Position numbers and translations under genes: made by a program. From Methanolobus sp. UBA32 (GTDB taxonomy: Archaea > Halobacteriota > Methanosarcinia > Methanosarcinales > Methanosarcinaceae): DNA of 34,160 bases. A model generated the notes under the pieces. It ran no database searches and was not told the origin of the DNA. It worked only from the letters and a program-made list of their open reading frames with translations. The stretch lies in contig DAZF01000068.1 in the NCBI GenBank assembly GCA_002507205.1, forward strand, positions 98,714 through 132,873. The letters run 5' to 3'. Below, piece by piece: positions 26,559-34,160 of the stretch. The stretch's first letter is position 1; the number at the start of each line of letters is the position of its first letter.

Positions 26559-27191
26559 TCATTTGAGTTGTTTCCATATATGCGCTATACGCTGGAAAGC
26601 TGTTATATGGCTACCTGCACCGATGACGATGATCATCCATCCAAGAAAGGAGAAGCCGTATATTGGAGACTGGTAAACAAAATAGGCAACTGATGAAAGC
26701 ATGATAAGTACCAGCCTGTCAGCCCTTCCGATGATGCCACCGTAGTACCTCCCAAGATGAAGTGCCTGTGCCTGTGTGCCAAGATAACTTGTGAGCAGCA
26801 CCCCTACTATGGCTGCGACGCCTATCTGCCAATCTATGTAACCGCCAAAAAAAATACCGCAAATGATGAATACATCAGAATAACGGTCTATGACATGGTC
26901 AAGGAAGTCCCCCCTTGCACTTGCTATGTCAAGATAGCGTGCCATAAGACCATCCACAGCATCAAGCAGGGAATTGAGCGCAACCAGTAATCCGGCCACC
27001 AATACAAGAAGAGGATCAAAGGCCGAATAGTAGTAGAGAAAACCTGCAAGTGCTGCAAACAAGAGTGAGAGCAACGATATTGCATTTGGAGAGATGCCTG
27101 CATCGGCCATTATCCTTGCCAGCGGCTCAAGTATTTTGGATGCTACGGGTCTTAGAGCATTGAATGTCATGAGTATCGTATCCAAGAGCAT
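26559..27191 (-). CDS. CDP-alcohol phosphatidyltransferase, archaetidylinositol-phosphate-synthase type
   Basis: A 210-residue membrane enzyme of ether-lipid head-group synthesis. The motif D77xxD80G81xxAR-x8-G94xxxD98xxxD102 is complete (LLDAVDGLMARYL, SARGDFLDHVIDRYSD). About six hydrophobic segments surround it. The N-terminus NALRPVASKILEPLA and the motif details resemble archaeal archaetidylinositol phosphate synthases rather than PgsA; the exact acceptor alcohol is an inference. ATG 27170 (MTFNALRP) is an alternative start. It lies 36 bp downstream of the aldolase gene on the same strand. Confidence 0.85.
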   Translation of the reverse strand: MLLDTILMTFNALRPVASKILEPLARIMADAGISPNAISLLSLLFAALAGFLYYYSAFDPLLVLVAGLLVALNSLLDAVDGLMARYLDIASARGDFLDHVIDRYSDVFIICGIFFGGYIDWQIGVAAIVGVLLTSYLGTQAQALHLGRYYGGIIGRADRLVLIMLSSVAYFVYQSPIYGFSFLGWMIIVIGAGSHITAFQRIAHIWKQLK

Positions 27192-27227
27192 TTTTATGAT
27201 TTAACGTTTTCCGGGAACTGGGTGAAA

Positions 27228-27809
27228 TTAGTTTTTCTTTGCAAGATCATACCAGTATTTTATCTTGCAGGAATGTTCCACCTGGGTGGTTAGTACGTAG
27301 GCTTCATCAAGAACCTTCCCGATGGCAAAGGTACCATGACTGTAAATGATCGATGCCTTATGTGACGCAAGAGATGCGGCAAGATTCTGCGCAAGTTCAT
27401 CGGAGCCTATCCCACCTTTGACAATGGGCACTTCTCCCAGGAAATACTGTCCTTCACTGTCCGCGGGAGTGATGCTGTCCACCTCTGCAAGCAGGGAGAG
27501 TGTTACCGCAAAGGGGCAGTGCGCATGAACTATGGCAAGTGCCGGTGTGCTCCGGTATATAGCCCTATGAACGATAGTCTCGGATGATGCTATCATATCA
27601 AGAGCGCATGACCCGTCAATACTCACTTCTACAACACCATCTGCTGTAATCTCGTCCAGGGCACACCCACTTCGTGTGATAAGCATACGGTTGCCAACCC
27701 TTATACTGATGTTACCGAAGTGAGATTCAACCAGCCCGTTCTCAACAAGTTTTTTTCCAATCCTTGATATTTCACGCCACATAGGACTCTCCTGACAGTG
27801 TGCTACCAT
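27228..27809 (-). CDS. fucA: Class II aldolase/adducin-family protein (fuculose-1-phosphate aldolase-like)
   Basis: A zinc aldolase of 193 residues. Visible active-site features are VESHFGNISIRVGNRMLITRSG near the N-terminus (substrate phosphate site), the catalytic glutamate in SSETIVHRAIY, the zinc pair HAH in AIVHAHCPFAV, and the third histidine in IYSHGTFAIG. The M. jannaschii relative is an L-fuculose-1-phosphate aldolase that can yield lactaldehyde, suggested to feed lactate into F420; with cofD in the same window that role is possible but not shown. ATG 27809 is used; ATG 27782 (MWREIS) is an alternative. The gene is divergent from tRNA-Thr. Confidence 0.83.
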   Translation of the reverse strand: MVAHCQESPMWREISRIGKKLVENGLVESHFGNISIRVGNRMLITRSGCALDEITADGVVEVSIDGSCALDMIASSETIVHRAIYRSTPALAIVHAHCPFAVTLSLLAEVDSITPADSEGQYFLGEVPIVKGGIGSDELAQNLAASLASHKASIIYSHGTFAIGKVLDEAYVLTTQVEHSCKIKYWYDLAKKN

Positions 27810-27879
27810 AAAATTTATCTGCTATTATGATATGTAAGGGAATGCTTACCATAAAAAGATGTGGAATAAGCATCATAAT

Positions 27880-27953
27880 GCCTCGATGGCTCAGCCCGGC
27901 AGAGCGAGTGATTTGTAATCACTAGGTCGCGTGTTCAAATCACGCTCGAGGCT
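27880..27953 (+). tRNA. tRNA-Thr (anticodon TGT)
   Basis: The cloverleaf has acceptor stem GCCTCGA/TCGAGGC, D stem GCTC/GAGC, and anticodon loop TTTGTAA on an AGTGA/TCACT stem (TGT, Thr). The T arm contains GTTCAAATC. The discriminator base is T, as expected for archaeal tRNA-Thr; CCA is not encoded. A CCATAAAAAG TATA-like element lies about 25 bp upstream. Confidence 0.95.
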
Positions 27954-28079
27954 CTTTACTACTTTTTATTGTTCAAACATATAGCATTACTATTTGCTCT
28001 GTAGAAAATTCATTAAACTATAGAATATTCGTAAAATCAATGCTGGATAGTAAAACTTATTATGCAGTTATAACACACC

Positions 28080-28496
28080 ATGAGTTATGAGAGAGTTGAC
28101 TCAAAAGAATATAATAAAATTCAGCCATTTATAAAAGAAACAATTTATGGCTTAAACAACCATAGTATCTTTGAAACTTATGATGGTGCTGTAAATTGCA
28201 CTAAACCAATTTCGCTAAATGGAAGCCCTTATAAGGGTCGAAAAAATAAAGGAAAAACTCATATTAAGGACATAGTAACGCTACCAAATGGAACTTTCGC
28301 ACTTCTTTCCAAGACATTTTGTAATGATGCCGGAATTGAATATTTACCAAATGAAAATTTCACTGGAATTGCTGAAAGACAGCCTGATGCAAATATAAAA
28401 GCACGATCTTCCGCTGATTTCGTAGAAACAAAAACAGAAGAACATGTGCAATTACAAAACAATAGAATTAATTTGAATGATAATATCATCCAATGA
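28080..28496 (+). CDS. Uncharacterised 138-residue protein downstream of tRNA-Thr
   Basis: I recognise no family. The protein is soluble, asparagine- and lysine-rich and without membrane segments; a central portion (YKGRKNKGKTHIKDIVTLPNGTFALLSKTFCNDAGIEYLP, residues 51-90) looks folded, while the tail (ADFVETKTEEHVQLQNNRINLNDN) looks disordered. ACTTATTATG about 20 nt upstream of ATG 28080 suggests a leaderless transcript. The region is noticeably more AT-rich than the surrounding metabolic genes, as often seen in recently acquired DNA beside tRNA genes. No integrase or duplicated tRNA end was seen. Confidence 0.6.
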   Translation: MSYERVDSKEYNKIQPFIKETIYGLNNHSIFETYDGAVNCTKPISLNGSPYKGRKNKGKTHIKDIVTLPNGTFALLSKTFCNDAGIEYLPNENFTGIAERQPDANIKARSSADFVETKTEEHVQLQNNRINLNDNIIQ

Positions 28497-28566
28497 TCAC
28501 ATGTTGGAGCAGCAAGCGTTGGAAATATAAATGTAAATATTCAGCAAAAAAGTTATTTCTGGATAC

Positions 28567-28806
28567 TTATTTTAACTGATATTTTTTCATTTCATATTTT
28601 GCCATCATATTGGAACCGAAAACGTATACCAAGATCACAATTCCCAACCAGATAAAATGACCTCCCAATTCAGACATGCCCATATATTTCAGGATTAAGC
28701 CGATACTGAAGATCACCATATTTACAATGCCTAGTTTTTTATTTTTTTGTACAGTTTCCGCATACATCTTTTTGCGTACAAGGTACTCTTTTTTTTCATC
28801 CTTCAC
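28567..28806 (-). CDS. Small two-helix membrane protein of unknown function
   Basis: The 80-residue product starts with a charged stretch (KDEKKEYLVRKKMYAETVQKN). Two hydrophobic helices follow, one around IVNMVIFSIGLILKYMG and one around GHFIWLGIVILVYVFGSNMM, and a short basic tail ends it. I choose GTG 28806 because TATATATATA at 28825-28834 puts the transcription start on this codon (leaderless), whereas the earlier frame start at 28863 lies upstream of that promoter. No family recognised. Confidence 0.6.
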   Translation of the reverse strand: MKDEKKEYLVRKKMYAETVQKNKKLGIVNMVIFSIGLILKYMGMSELGGHFIWLGIVILVYVFGSNMMAKYEMKKYQLK

Positions 28807-28985
28807 ATTTACACATCCAATACGTATATATATAATACCAGTGATCCAAAATGTTTTTGGCAAACAGCATATCCGTAATTAACACCTAATTAACACTTCG
28901 GTTCTTTAAAAAATTGAACGCATTCACAAAAGACATCGTAACTGCTTCCTAAATACCTGCTATTAATTTCTGCTGATAAAAAACC

Positions 28986-28994
28986 TTATATAAA
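28986..28994 (+). promoter_or_regulatory. TATA box for the YwbE-family gene
   Basis: TTATATAAA, 20-28 nt ahead of ATG 29014, implying a leaderless or very short-leader mRNA. Confidence 0.5.
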
Positions 28995-29013
28995 CTTAAA
29001 CTCAGCTATCACC

Positions 29014-29208
29014 ATGAACCCAGGTAGCAACAGAGGAAATATCAAAATAGGATTAAGCGTAGGAATAGTCCTTAAGCAAGATCAGAAGAGTGGAAATATA
29101 AGTCGCGGTGTTGTCAAAAAGATCCTGACCAATTCCTCATCGCATCCTCACGGGATCAAAGTGCAATTGGAAGATGGCCGTGTTGGAAGAGTTAAGGAAA
29201 TTTATTAA
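29014..29208 (+). CDS. YwbE-family protein (DUF2196)
   Basis: The 64-residue protein contains the family pattern IKIGLSVGIVLKQDQKSG, then RGVVKKILTNSSSHPHGIKVQLEDGRVGRVKEI, close to the whole length of YwbE proteins found in many bacteria and archaea. It is a small beta-barrel-like protein of unknown function, possibly nucleic-acid binding (KOW-like look). It stands alone with its own TATA box. Confidence 0.88.
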   Translation: MNPGSNRGNIKIGLSVGIVLKQDQKSGNISRGVVKKILTNSSSHPHGIKVQLEDGRVGRVKEIY

Positions 29209-29352
29209 AAGGTATGATCGTTGGTGGAAAATAGATACCATTCAGTCATATCTTCAGCAAAACTGTGCCTTGCAGGCAACATAATCAGTTGTACAAAAAG
29301 GTCAAAAATCAAATATATAGTGACCCAATTTTCATCTGATTTTTTCATATGA

Positions 29353-29556
29353 TTATATTTGGGGCCTGATTATATTTGTGGTATAACATGCAAAACTCTT
29401 TTTGCAACTTGTACACCTTGACGCAGATTTATATAATGCTCCAAAATCAACCGGTTTACCGGAGCTTATTGAAACACAAACAATAGACTGACCAAGGGGT
29501 ATTGTCGCAAGGACCTGTGTGCCACAGCCCGGACAGACCACACTTTCAAGATTCAT
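29353..29556 (-). CDS. Small zinc-ribbon protein
   Basis: A 67-residue protein with two CxxC knuckles, VVCPGCGTQV (C8, C11) and SRCTSCKKSF (about C48, C51), plus a further Cys in FACYTTN. This is the layout of a rubredoxin-like zinc ribbon. GAGGGA lies upstream of ATG 29556. Function and partner are unknown; it may bind nucleic acid or protein. The coding end includes a short direct repeat TGATTATATTT (two copies, 29349-29379 region). Confidence 0.65.
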   Translation of the reverse strand: MNLESVVCPGCGTQVLATIPLGQSIVCVSISSGKPVDFGALYKSASRCTSCKKSFACYTTNIIRPQI

Positions 29557-29615
29557 ATATACATCCCTCTTTAATTTCGTTGCGGAAATTATGCAATGTT
29601 AAAAAACGCAAATGT

Positions 29616-29670
29616 AAAAAAGTTTTGTAGGCAGATACGGATCAAAAAAGATTGATCGTAGAGCACCTAC
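29616..29670 (-). terminator. Large hairpin and T-tract after the RGG zinc-ribbon gene
   Basis: On the minus strand GTAGG...CCTAC (29670-29627) encloses a second stem TACGATCAA/TTGAT-C-CGTA with a TCTTTT loop. It is followed by AAAACTTTTTT. It begins 39 nt after the stop codon and may act as terminator or 3'-UTR stability element. Confidence 0.5.
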
Positions 29671-29708
29671 CCGTTATCGAAATATTATAGAATTATACAA
29701 AAGTATAA

Positions 29709-29900
29709 TTAGTATCTTGCTGGTCTGTGCTTCTGGAAGCATTCCCTGCAGTATACAGGTCTGTCACCAGATGGCTTGAAAGGAACTTCAGTTTCCTGTT
29801 TGCAGTCTGAACAAGTTGCTTTGTGCATCTCTCTTGGACCTGTTGATCTAAAGCCGCCGCCGCCGCCTCTACTGTTTCCGCCTCTGTCATTGTATCCCAT
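29709..29900 (-). CDS. Small RGG/zinc-ribbon protein, probable nucleic-acid binder
   Basis: The 63-residue protein joins a glycine/arginine-rich N-terminus (NDRGGNSRGGGGGFRSTGPR) to a CxxC...CxxC ribbon (ATCSDCKQETEVPF, then RPVYCRECFQKHRP). RGG tails and this ribbon type (CxDC...VPFKP...RPVYCxxC) are found in small RNA-associated proteins, so RNA binding is a reasonable inference. AAGGAGAT lies before ATG 29900. The leader contains a CTCGGC-TTT-GCCGAG hairpin and the 3' side a large hairpin, so its mRNA is unusually structured. The overlapping frame 29693-29890 is a shadow. Confidence 0.8.
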   Translation of the reverse strand: MGYNDRGGNSRGGGGGFRSTGPREMHKATCSDCKQETEVPFKPSGDRPVYCRECFQKHRPARY

Positions 29901-29932
29901 ATTTTATATCTCCTTAGTTTTCTATTAGTTCG

Positions 29933-29947
29933 CTCGGCAAAGCCGAG
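29933..29947 (-). promoter_or_regulatory. 5'-leader hairpin of the RGG zinc-ribbon gene
   Basis: CTCGGC-TTT-GCCGAG (minus strand), 33 nt upstream of the start codon and outside the ribosome site. No T-tract follows, so it looks like a leader structure rather than a terminator. The 290 bp from 29901 to 30191 otherwise hold no gene I can support. Confidence 0.4.
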
Positions 29948-30191
29948 ATTGAGACGTTACGCATGATTAGCTTTATCCGGCCTTAGCCTGATACTTCTCC
30001 CCTATACGACTAACTCTAATTGTCCTGGCAATTGTTAAAAGAAGCACACAAAAATAGTAACCCTTTATTAAATCGTTGACCAATCGAACTAGATATAGAT
30101 ACAACACTATGTGATATAAACCCGTTGCTGCCATGAGAACAGCAGAGAACATCAAAATAAAGGAACTATTGCGGATAAAAAGCAAAATATA

Positions 30192-31058
30192 TCAGACAAC
30201 TTCAAGTAAATTCATTACTCCATGGCAGTTACAGGTCGTTGCGATAAAGAATACCCTGTCACCAAATGAGCATGTCTCCCTCTTTTCGTTTACCTTTTTT
30301 ACATGCCCCATCAAAGAAAGCATGCATTCTTTGAAATCAATACCTTTTATTCCACCAATTCCCGGCTTCATCTGGCAACTCTCAAACACCCATCCTGTGT
30401 ATAAAGGCAGCAGTTTCCGGACATAAGCAGTTATAGTTTCAGGTTTTTCCCGCTTGAAATTATAGCAGTACTTTTCAGGCCCCATGCAATAATCAGGACA
30501 TATTTCACCCATTTTCGCATACGAGAACATAATAACCCCATCAGGAAGAGAATTGAATACCACAATATTTTCCGGTAAAGCGAACATGAGATCATAGAAA
30601 TATGTGACCATCTTTTCATCCTGTTCATCAATACGAAGATCAGATATCAATGACCAGGAACAAACGGAACCCAGCATATCGATAGCTATATTGACAACAG
30701 CATGAGTAGGTACAGCAGGGATTATGTATTCGGGAATACCGGCTTCTAATATCATCGGAACATCACAAACATCCATACAATGGAAATAGACATTGTTGTT
30801 GTTTTCTTTTGAGTCACGATAAGTTCGAATCAACCTGAAAAGGTCATCCCTGGCAACCACAATTGAACTTTTTGATGCCTCTGCCCCTTCATCAACATCG
30901 ATTATTACAACAAAAGGAAAAGATTTCTCTTTTGCATATCGGACAAAATCGCTTCCTATCTTTCCACCGCCAAGAACAAGGTAGTAACCATCTATAACCT
31001 GTAACGAACGAAAAGAAGTTATTTTCTGGTCCAGAATGGAAAGTAGATCATTATTCAC
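30192..31058 (-). CDS. Conserved-looking protein: Rossmann-type N-terminus plus cysteine-rich C-terminus
   Basis: No named family recognised. The N-terminus (residues 22-55) has a dinucleotide-binding pattern, YYLVLGGGKIGSDFVRYAKE, then FVVIIDVDEGAEA, as in TrkA-N/NAD-binding modules. The C-terminal half contains clustered cysteines, ICPDYCMGPEKYC, ESCQMKPGIGG, and TTCNCHGV at the end, which could bind a metal or Fe-S cluster. Start GTG 31058 lies about 25 nt after an AACTAATATATT element, suggesting a leaderless transcript. It is monocistronic. Possible roles are a redox sensor or oxidoreductase; this is a guess. Confidence 0.75.
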   Translation of the reverse strand: MNNDLLSILDQKITSFRSLQVIDGYYLVLGGGKIGSDFVRYAKEKSFPFVVIIDVDEGAEASKSSIVVARDDLFRLIRTYRDSKENNNNVYFHCMDVCDVPMILEAGIPEYIIPAVPTHAVVNIAIDMLGSVCSWSLISDLRIDEQDEKMVTYFYDLMFALPENIVVFNSLPDGVIMFSYAKMGEICPDYCMGPEKYCYNFKREKPETITAYVRKLLPLYTGWVFESCQMKPGIGGIKGIDFKECMLSLMGHVKKVNEKRETCSFGDRVFFIATTCNCHGVMNLLEVV

Positions 31059-31152
31059 AATAAGAAGGAAGAAGTCAATATATATTAGTTTATTTCAAAT
31101 ATCTGTGATAAGATCATAAAAATACCGGGAAAAAAGAGGGAAAGAAGATGGA

Positions 31153-34100
31153 TCACTTCTTCTTTTCCTTCACTTCATCAACCTTTCTTTTAATATCCTC
31201 CTGAGCTTTCTTTATCTGAGGTTTAGCCTTTTCATACCCTACCTTTGTCTGTTGCGTAGCGAATTCCACACCTTTGATAGTATACCCAGCAGCCTTCTTG
31301 CTTGCTTCCTTTATGGCAGGAAGTCCCCTCTCATTGAAGTCTTCTGTGCCCTTTTTAAACAATTCCTGTGTTTTTTCCCTGTTACCTGCCTTGCGCATTA
31401 ACAGGACACCTGCACCTATAATAGGGACAAGGAACAACCATAGCAAGGGCAAACCCTTCCTGCTTCCACTTTCAGGACCAGTATCAGAAATCTTCACATC
31501 CACGTCCAGTCCCCTGTCACCTTCATAAGCATACACAGGATCAGTGTCCCCGTAGACCACATACCCCGGATCACCGGTTACACCGGTGCTCTTCAACGAG
31601 AACTCATGCTTATCAAAATACTCATCCGGATATTCCAGTTTGCTTATTAGCTCATCATTGCTGATAGAATAGATATTCTCTGCAGTGTACTCCACAGAAT
31701 ATGGCTCTATGCTTATTTCTGCCACAACATGCCCCGGAAGAGGCTGCACGTACAGCAGGCCATCCCTCAGGTCGACCACGTACTCATAATCCTCACCGTA
31801 GCCGGATTCCAGGTAATCCACTTTGACAAGATACTGTTTTACATCGTCATCCCTGACATTCAGGTAAGCACCATCAAGCCGCACCGCAGAACTTCTGTTG
31901 GGCCTTTCATAGTTAGCAGCCTTTCCGACGAGCATGCCTTTTATGTATTCTATCTCCCTGGTAGTGTTCAGACACCCCAGATCGAAGAAGAACTCTCCAG
32001 AATCATGTCTTCTGTTGTTGTTGGCATCCCTGAAACCTTCAAAAGCATCCTTCTCGCCGTTACCTTCCGTTGTATCCGCAAAGAAACCGTGTTCGATGAA
32101 CAAAGCATCTATCTCTGCCGCCTTGCTTGGATTTGCCTCCTTGAAGGCCACGTAATAATCATAGAAATCAGTCCTCTGGACCTTTAGCACAGACCAGATA
32201 TTGTAAAGGGACATAGTTAAAGAATCGTCTTTTTCGTTGTCCTTGTCGTACATATCCCAGAGAAGTGAGGCAACTGCGAATTCTTCTGCATAACCTCTGC
32301 TGTCCCATGGACGATAGTTGTTCTCAAGACTTCCAAAAGATGCATAAATATCGGACTTTGTCTTCCCATCTGCCGGATTGCTGTCCCCGTACTTATCAGA
32401 TATTACAAGGGCGATGAACTCTGCAAAACCTTCGTCATAGGAGTCACCGGTGTTCGGGTTGAGGAATCCGTCATGATTCTGGGTCCCTGCCACCATGCTG
32501 CCGTTAGTCCAGCCCCCATATGTTGCATACATCAAGTGATGCGCAAACTCATGATACTCACGGTTTTTAGGCCGGTTGGAATTCGAGTATCCTGCATCAT
32601 TGCTTGAAATGAGGATTCGGGACTGTCCGGGTGAATATAGAGTCTGATGATTATTATTACCCACAAGCACTTCCACAGGCAGCTTGTAGTCAATATCCGC
32701 ATCAAGCTCTACAAGGCAGAAATCCACAGCTTCCGCATTATGGGCATAGATCACACTCAGACTTTTCATATCTGCAATGTTACCTGTGCTGCTTCCTTTT
32801 TTCGGGTCAGGTGATCCGTCAAGCCTGATAGGTACTTCCACATTCTGCTGGTCGATGATAGCCAATTCCTGGTAGTACCAGACCTCATTATAGGTGTTCC
32901 CGTCAAGATCATAGAGTTTGAAATAGTTCTTGTCATCTCTTTCGTAGGAAAAAATAACCCAGAGATCGAGCTTTACATCATTCTCTTTCTCATCCAGTTC
33001 TATTGAGAGCGGAATCTGGAAATTTCCGTCAGCATCTGCCCTTCCATTAAATATCTGCCCTTTTACCTTCGCCTGAACCCCCACATACGACATGGGATTA
33101 CCATCCGCATCAGCTGCGTATCCTGTGACATACAGGGTCTGTGGACCGGATACCGGAAGGTTTGTCTCAAGCACAGAAGGGTATGTAACACTGCCCGCTT
33201 CTATGGGTGTGTACTTCTGGCTGAGAACTATTTTGTGACATTCTTCTTCGGTTTCCCTGACAGCACCTTCAATCTCGGAATCTTTTACTCTCATCTTTTT
33301 TATGATATCACCATGATACATTACAAAATCATTGATGAGAACAGCATAGTAGTAATTGATACTGATATCGTATACATAGTATGTCTCATTCGTGTCCCAG
33401 TCTTTATGCTGGACCTTTTGGTCTGCATACCACCCTATCCTGTAATAGCCTGTTGACGAGCCATCCTGTCCGAAAGAGCCATAATCATAACTCGATATTG
33501 TCGTATTTTCTGGAGGATTGGTCAGGTGTTCTTTACTGAAATATCTGCCAATAAGATAATCATCGTATGTCTGATAGCTGGTCTCCCGGCTAAAACTTCC
33601 CCTGTACAATTTGGTGGTTGCATAGTAATCACTGTCAACATACCGGAACACAGGGGTGAAAGTGACCTTATCCCAGTAATCAGTCTCAAATCTGCTGGTT
33701 CCAGTATCCGGGAAATCCGGCGTGTCAACTGAGAAGCTTACCGGTGATGCATATACTGTCTTTGAAACTTTAACCATGTCCTCATGGTAAGTGCCCCATT
33801 CAGGATACTTATTCAGCATTTCCTCAATATCGCCCATGAAACGAAAGCTTAAGCTTGATTCCACATCACCTTCACGAAAACCTGAGAACATTACAGCATC
33901 AAACACTATTTCTTCCTCACCTGCATATTCAATTGAGGAAGGACTATGTATATCCCCCGGCCTCTTCAGCTGGAGTCTGCCTCCTTTTGTCGTGACATCT
34001 ATCGTTCTGGTAAGTTCCCTTACCAGAGGATCATCAATTACCAGTTTTACCTGAAACATTTCACCTGATACAACATTATCAGGCATCTCTATCCTGACAC

Positions 34101-34160
34101 TGTCGGCTGCACAAGCCAGCGGACTTATCAGAACAAGTACCATTATAGCAAGAATATATG
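31153..34160 (-). CDS. Large secreted, C-terminally membrane-anchored protein with HExxH metallopeptidase motif (5' end cut by window edge)
   Basis: An extracellular protein of about 1000 residues. The frame is open through the right edge (YILAI precedes MVLVLISPLACAAD), so ATG 34143 is internal to the signal peptide and the real start is outside. Numbering from 34143: a carboxypeptidase-regulatory/CNA-B-like beta domain near 340-410 (LYVTGYAADADGNPMSYVGV), then HEFAH (531-535) and the likely third zinc ligand in YDEGFAEFIAL (E571 or E575), as in gluzincin peptidases. A transmembrane helix (LPLLWLFLVPIIGAGVLLM, about 905-923) and a lysine-rich helical tail of about 75 residues follow. No PGF-CTERM signal is present, so it is probably not an ArtA substrate. 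Confidence 0.82.
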   Translation of the reverse strand, partial: YILAIMVLVLISPLACAADSVRIEMPDNVVSGEMFQVKLVIDDPLVRELTRTIDVTTKGGRLQLKRPGDIHSPSSIEYAGEEEIVFDAVMFSGFREGDVESSLSFRFMGDIEEMLNKYPEWGTYHEDMVKVSKTVYASPVSFSVDTPDFPDTGTSRFETDYWDKVTFTPVFRYVDSDYYATTKLYRGSFSRETSYQTYDDYLIGRYFSKEHLTNPPENTTISSYDYGSFGQDGSSTGYYRIGWYADQKVQHKDWDTNETYYVYDISINYYYAVLINDFVMYHGDIIKKMRVKDSEIEGAVRETEEECHKIVLSQKYTPIEAGSVTYPSVLETNLPVSGPQTLYVTGYAADADGNPMSYVGVQAKVKGQIFNGRADADGNFQIPLSIELDEKENDVKLDLWVIFSYERDDKNYFKLYDLDGNTYNEVWYYQELAIIDQQNVEVPIRLDGSPDPKKGSSTGNIADMKSLSVIYAHNAEAVDFCLVELDADIDYKLPVEVLVGNNNHQTLYSPGQSRILISSNDAGYSNSNRPKNREYHEFAHHLMYATYGGWTNGSMVAGTQNHDGFLNPNTGDSYDEGFAEFIALVISDKYGDSNPADGKTKSDIYASFGSLENNYRPWDSRGYAEEFAVASLLWDMYDKDNEKDDSLTMSLYNIWSVLKVQRTDFYDYYVAFKEANPSKAAEIDALFIEHGFFADTTEGNGEKDAFEGFRDANNNRRHDSGEFFFDLGCLNTTREIEYIKGMLVGKAANYERPNRSSAVRLDGAYLNVRDDDVKQYLVKVDYLESGYGEDYEYVVDLRDGLLYVQPLPGHVVAEISIEPYSVEYTAENIYSISNDELISKLEYPDEYFDKHEFSLKSTGVTGDPGYVVYGDTDPVYAYEGDRGLDVDVKISDTGPESGSRKGLPLLWLFLVPIIGAGVLLMRKAGNREKTQELFKKGTEDFNERGLPAIKEASKKAAGYTIKGVEFATQQTKVGYEKAKPQIKKAQEDIKRKVDEVKEKKK

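Noticed and set aside
27880..27953. tRNA-Thr 3' end as a confirmed attachment site
   Set aside because: No second copy of the 3' end and no integrase were found in the window.
29209..29352. 144-bp gap after the YwbE gene as a possible small RNA
   Set aside because: No convincing TATA box plus hairpin plus T-tract combination could be found; the GGTAT/ATACC repeat there is weak.
29693..29890. 65-codon frame with Ala/Glu-rich start (MTEAETVEAAAAAL)
   Set aside because: It lies in another frame of the RGG/zinc-ribbon gene; the GGX repeats read out of frame produce the alanines.
29973..30185. 70-codon hydrophobic minus-strand frame between the 30.2 kb gene and the RGG zinc-ribbon gene
   Set aside because: It begins with TTG, has no ribosome site, and its hydrophobicity is what T-rich non-coding DNA gives. 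It cannot be excluded but is not supported.

Overview
The window reads as a methanogenic euryarchaeon, most likely a methylotrophic member of the Methanosarcinaceae (inference from gene content; genus not determined). Markers are CofD for coenzyme F420, archaeal dihydroneopterin aldolase MptD, Sep-tRNA:Cys-tRNA synthase, archaeal ether-lipid head-group enzymes, PCNA and PriL, RpoL, TFS, the Csl4 exosome subunit, archaeal Dph2, archease and RtcB, plus TATA boxes instead of bacterial -35/-10 elements. Base composition is moderately AT-rich and intergenic spaces are short and very AT-rich.

Layout. 1-720: the start of a TnpB gene cut by the left edge, its candidate left-end palindrome and a tRNA-Pro(TGG). 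719-3608 (minus): a tight HD-phosphohydrolase / LpdD-like / UbiX / ABC-2 permease operon. 3669-4589: cofD, divergent from that operon. 4739-7914: a three-helix membrane protein followed by a magnesium-chelatase-like AAA+ and VWA pair. 7974-10115: hpt-dph2-METTL5-like methyltransferase, with overlapping ends. 10.2-12.7 kb: csl4, rpoL and pscS, two of them ending in clear hairpin/T-tract terminators. 12.7-14.7 kb: a secreted protein and an MscS channel, divergent. 14.7-17.4 kb (minus): Nudix-tfs-pcn-priL. 17.4-19.9 kb (plus): artA-asd-pssA-mptD. 19.9-22.1 kb (minus): argD-hisC. 22.3-24.2 kb (minus): a membrane protein, a bactofilin-like beta-helix protein and a PUA protein. 24.27-24.42 kb: a probable free-standing structured RNA with its own TATA box and terminator. 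24.5-27.8 kb (minus): aldolase, archaetidylinositol-phosphate-type synthase, archease and RtcB. 27.9-31.1 kb: tRNA-Thr(TGT) and mostly small, poorly characterised genes. 31.15 kb to the right edge: a large membrane-anchored secreted protein with a metallopeptidase motif, missing its first residues.

How genes work together. ArtA, Asd and PssA form one operon and fit the archaeosortase-linked pathway in which C-terminally processed surface proteins are attached to an archaetidyl lipid. RtcB and archease are an RNA ligase and its activator. TFS, PCNA and PriL couple transcription and replication functions. CofD (and perhaps the class II aldolase) feed F420.

The most interesting unexplained signals are (i) the small RNA between the PUA gene and rtcB, and (ii) several genes (csl4, the 12.7 kb secreted protein, the bactofilin-like gene and perhaps mscS) in which promoter, Shine-Dalgarno sequence and protein-like reading frame all point to a near-cognate start codon (ATT, ATA or ACG) upstream of the first ATG or GTG.
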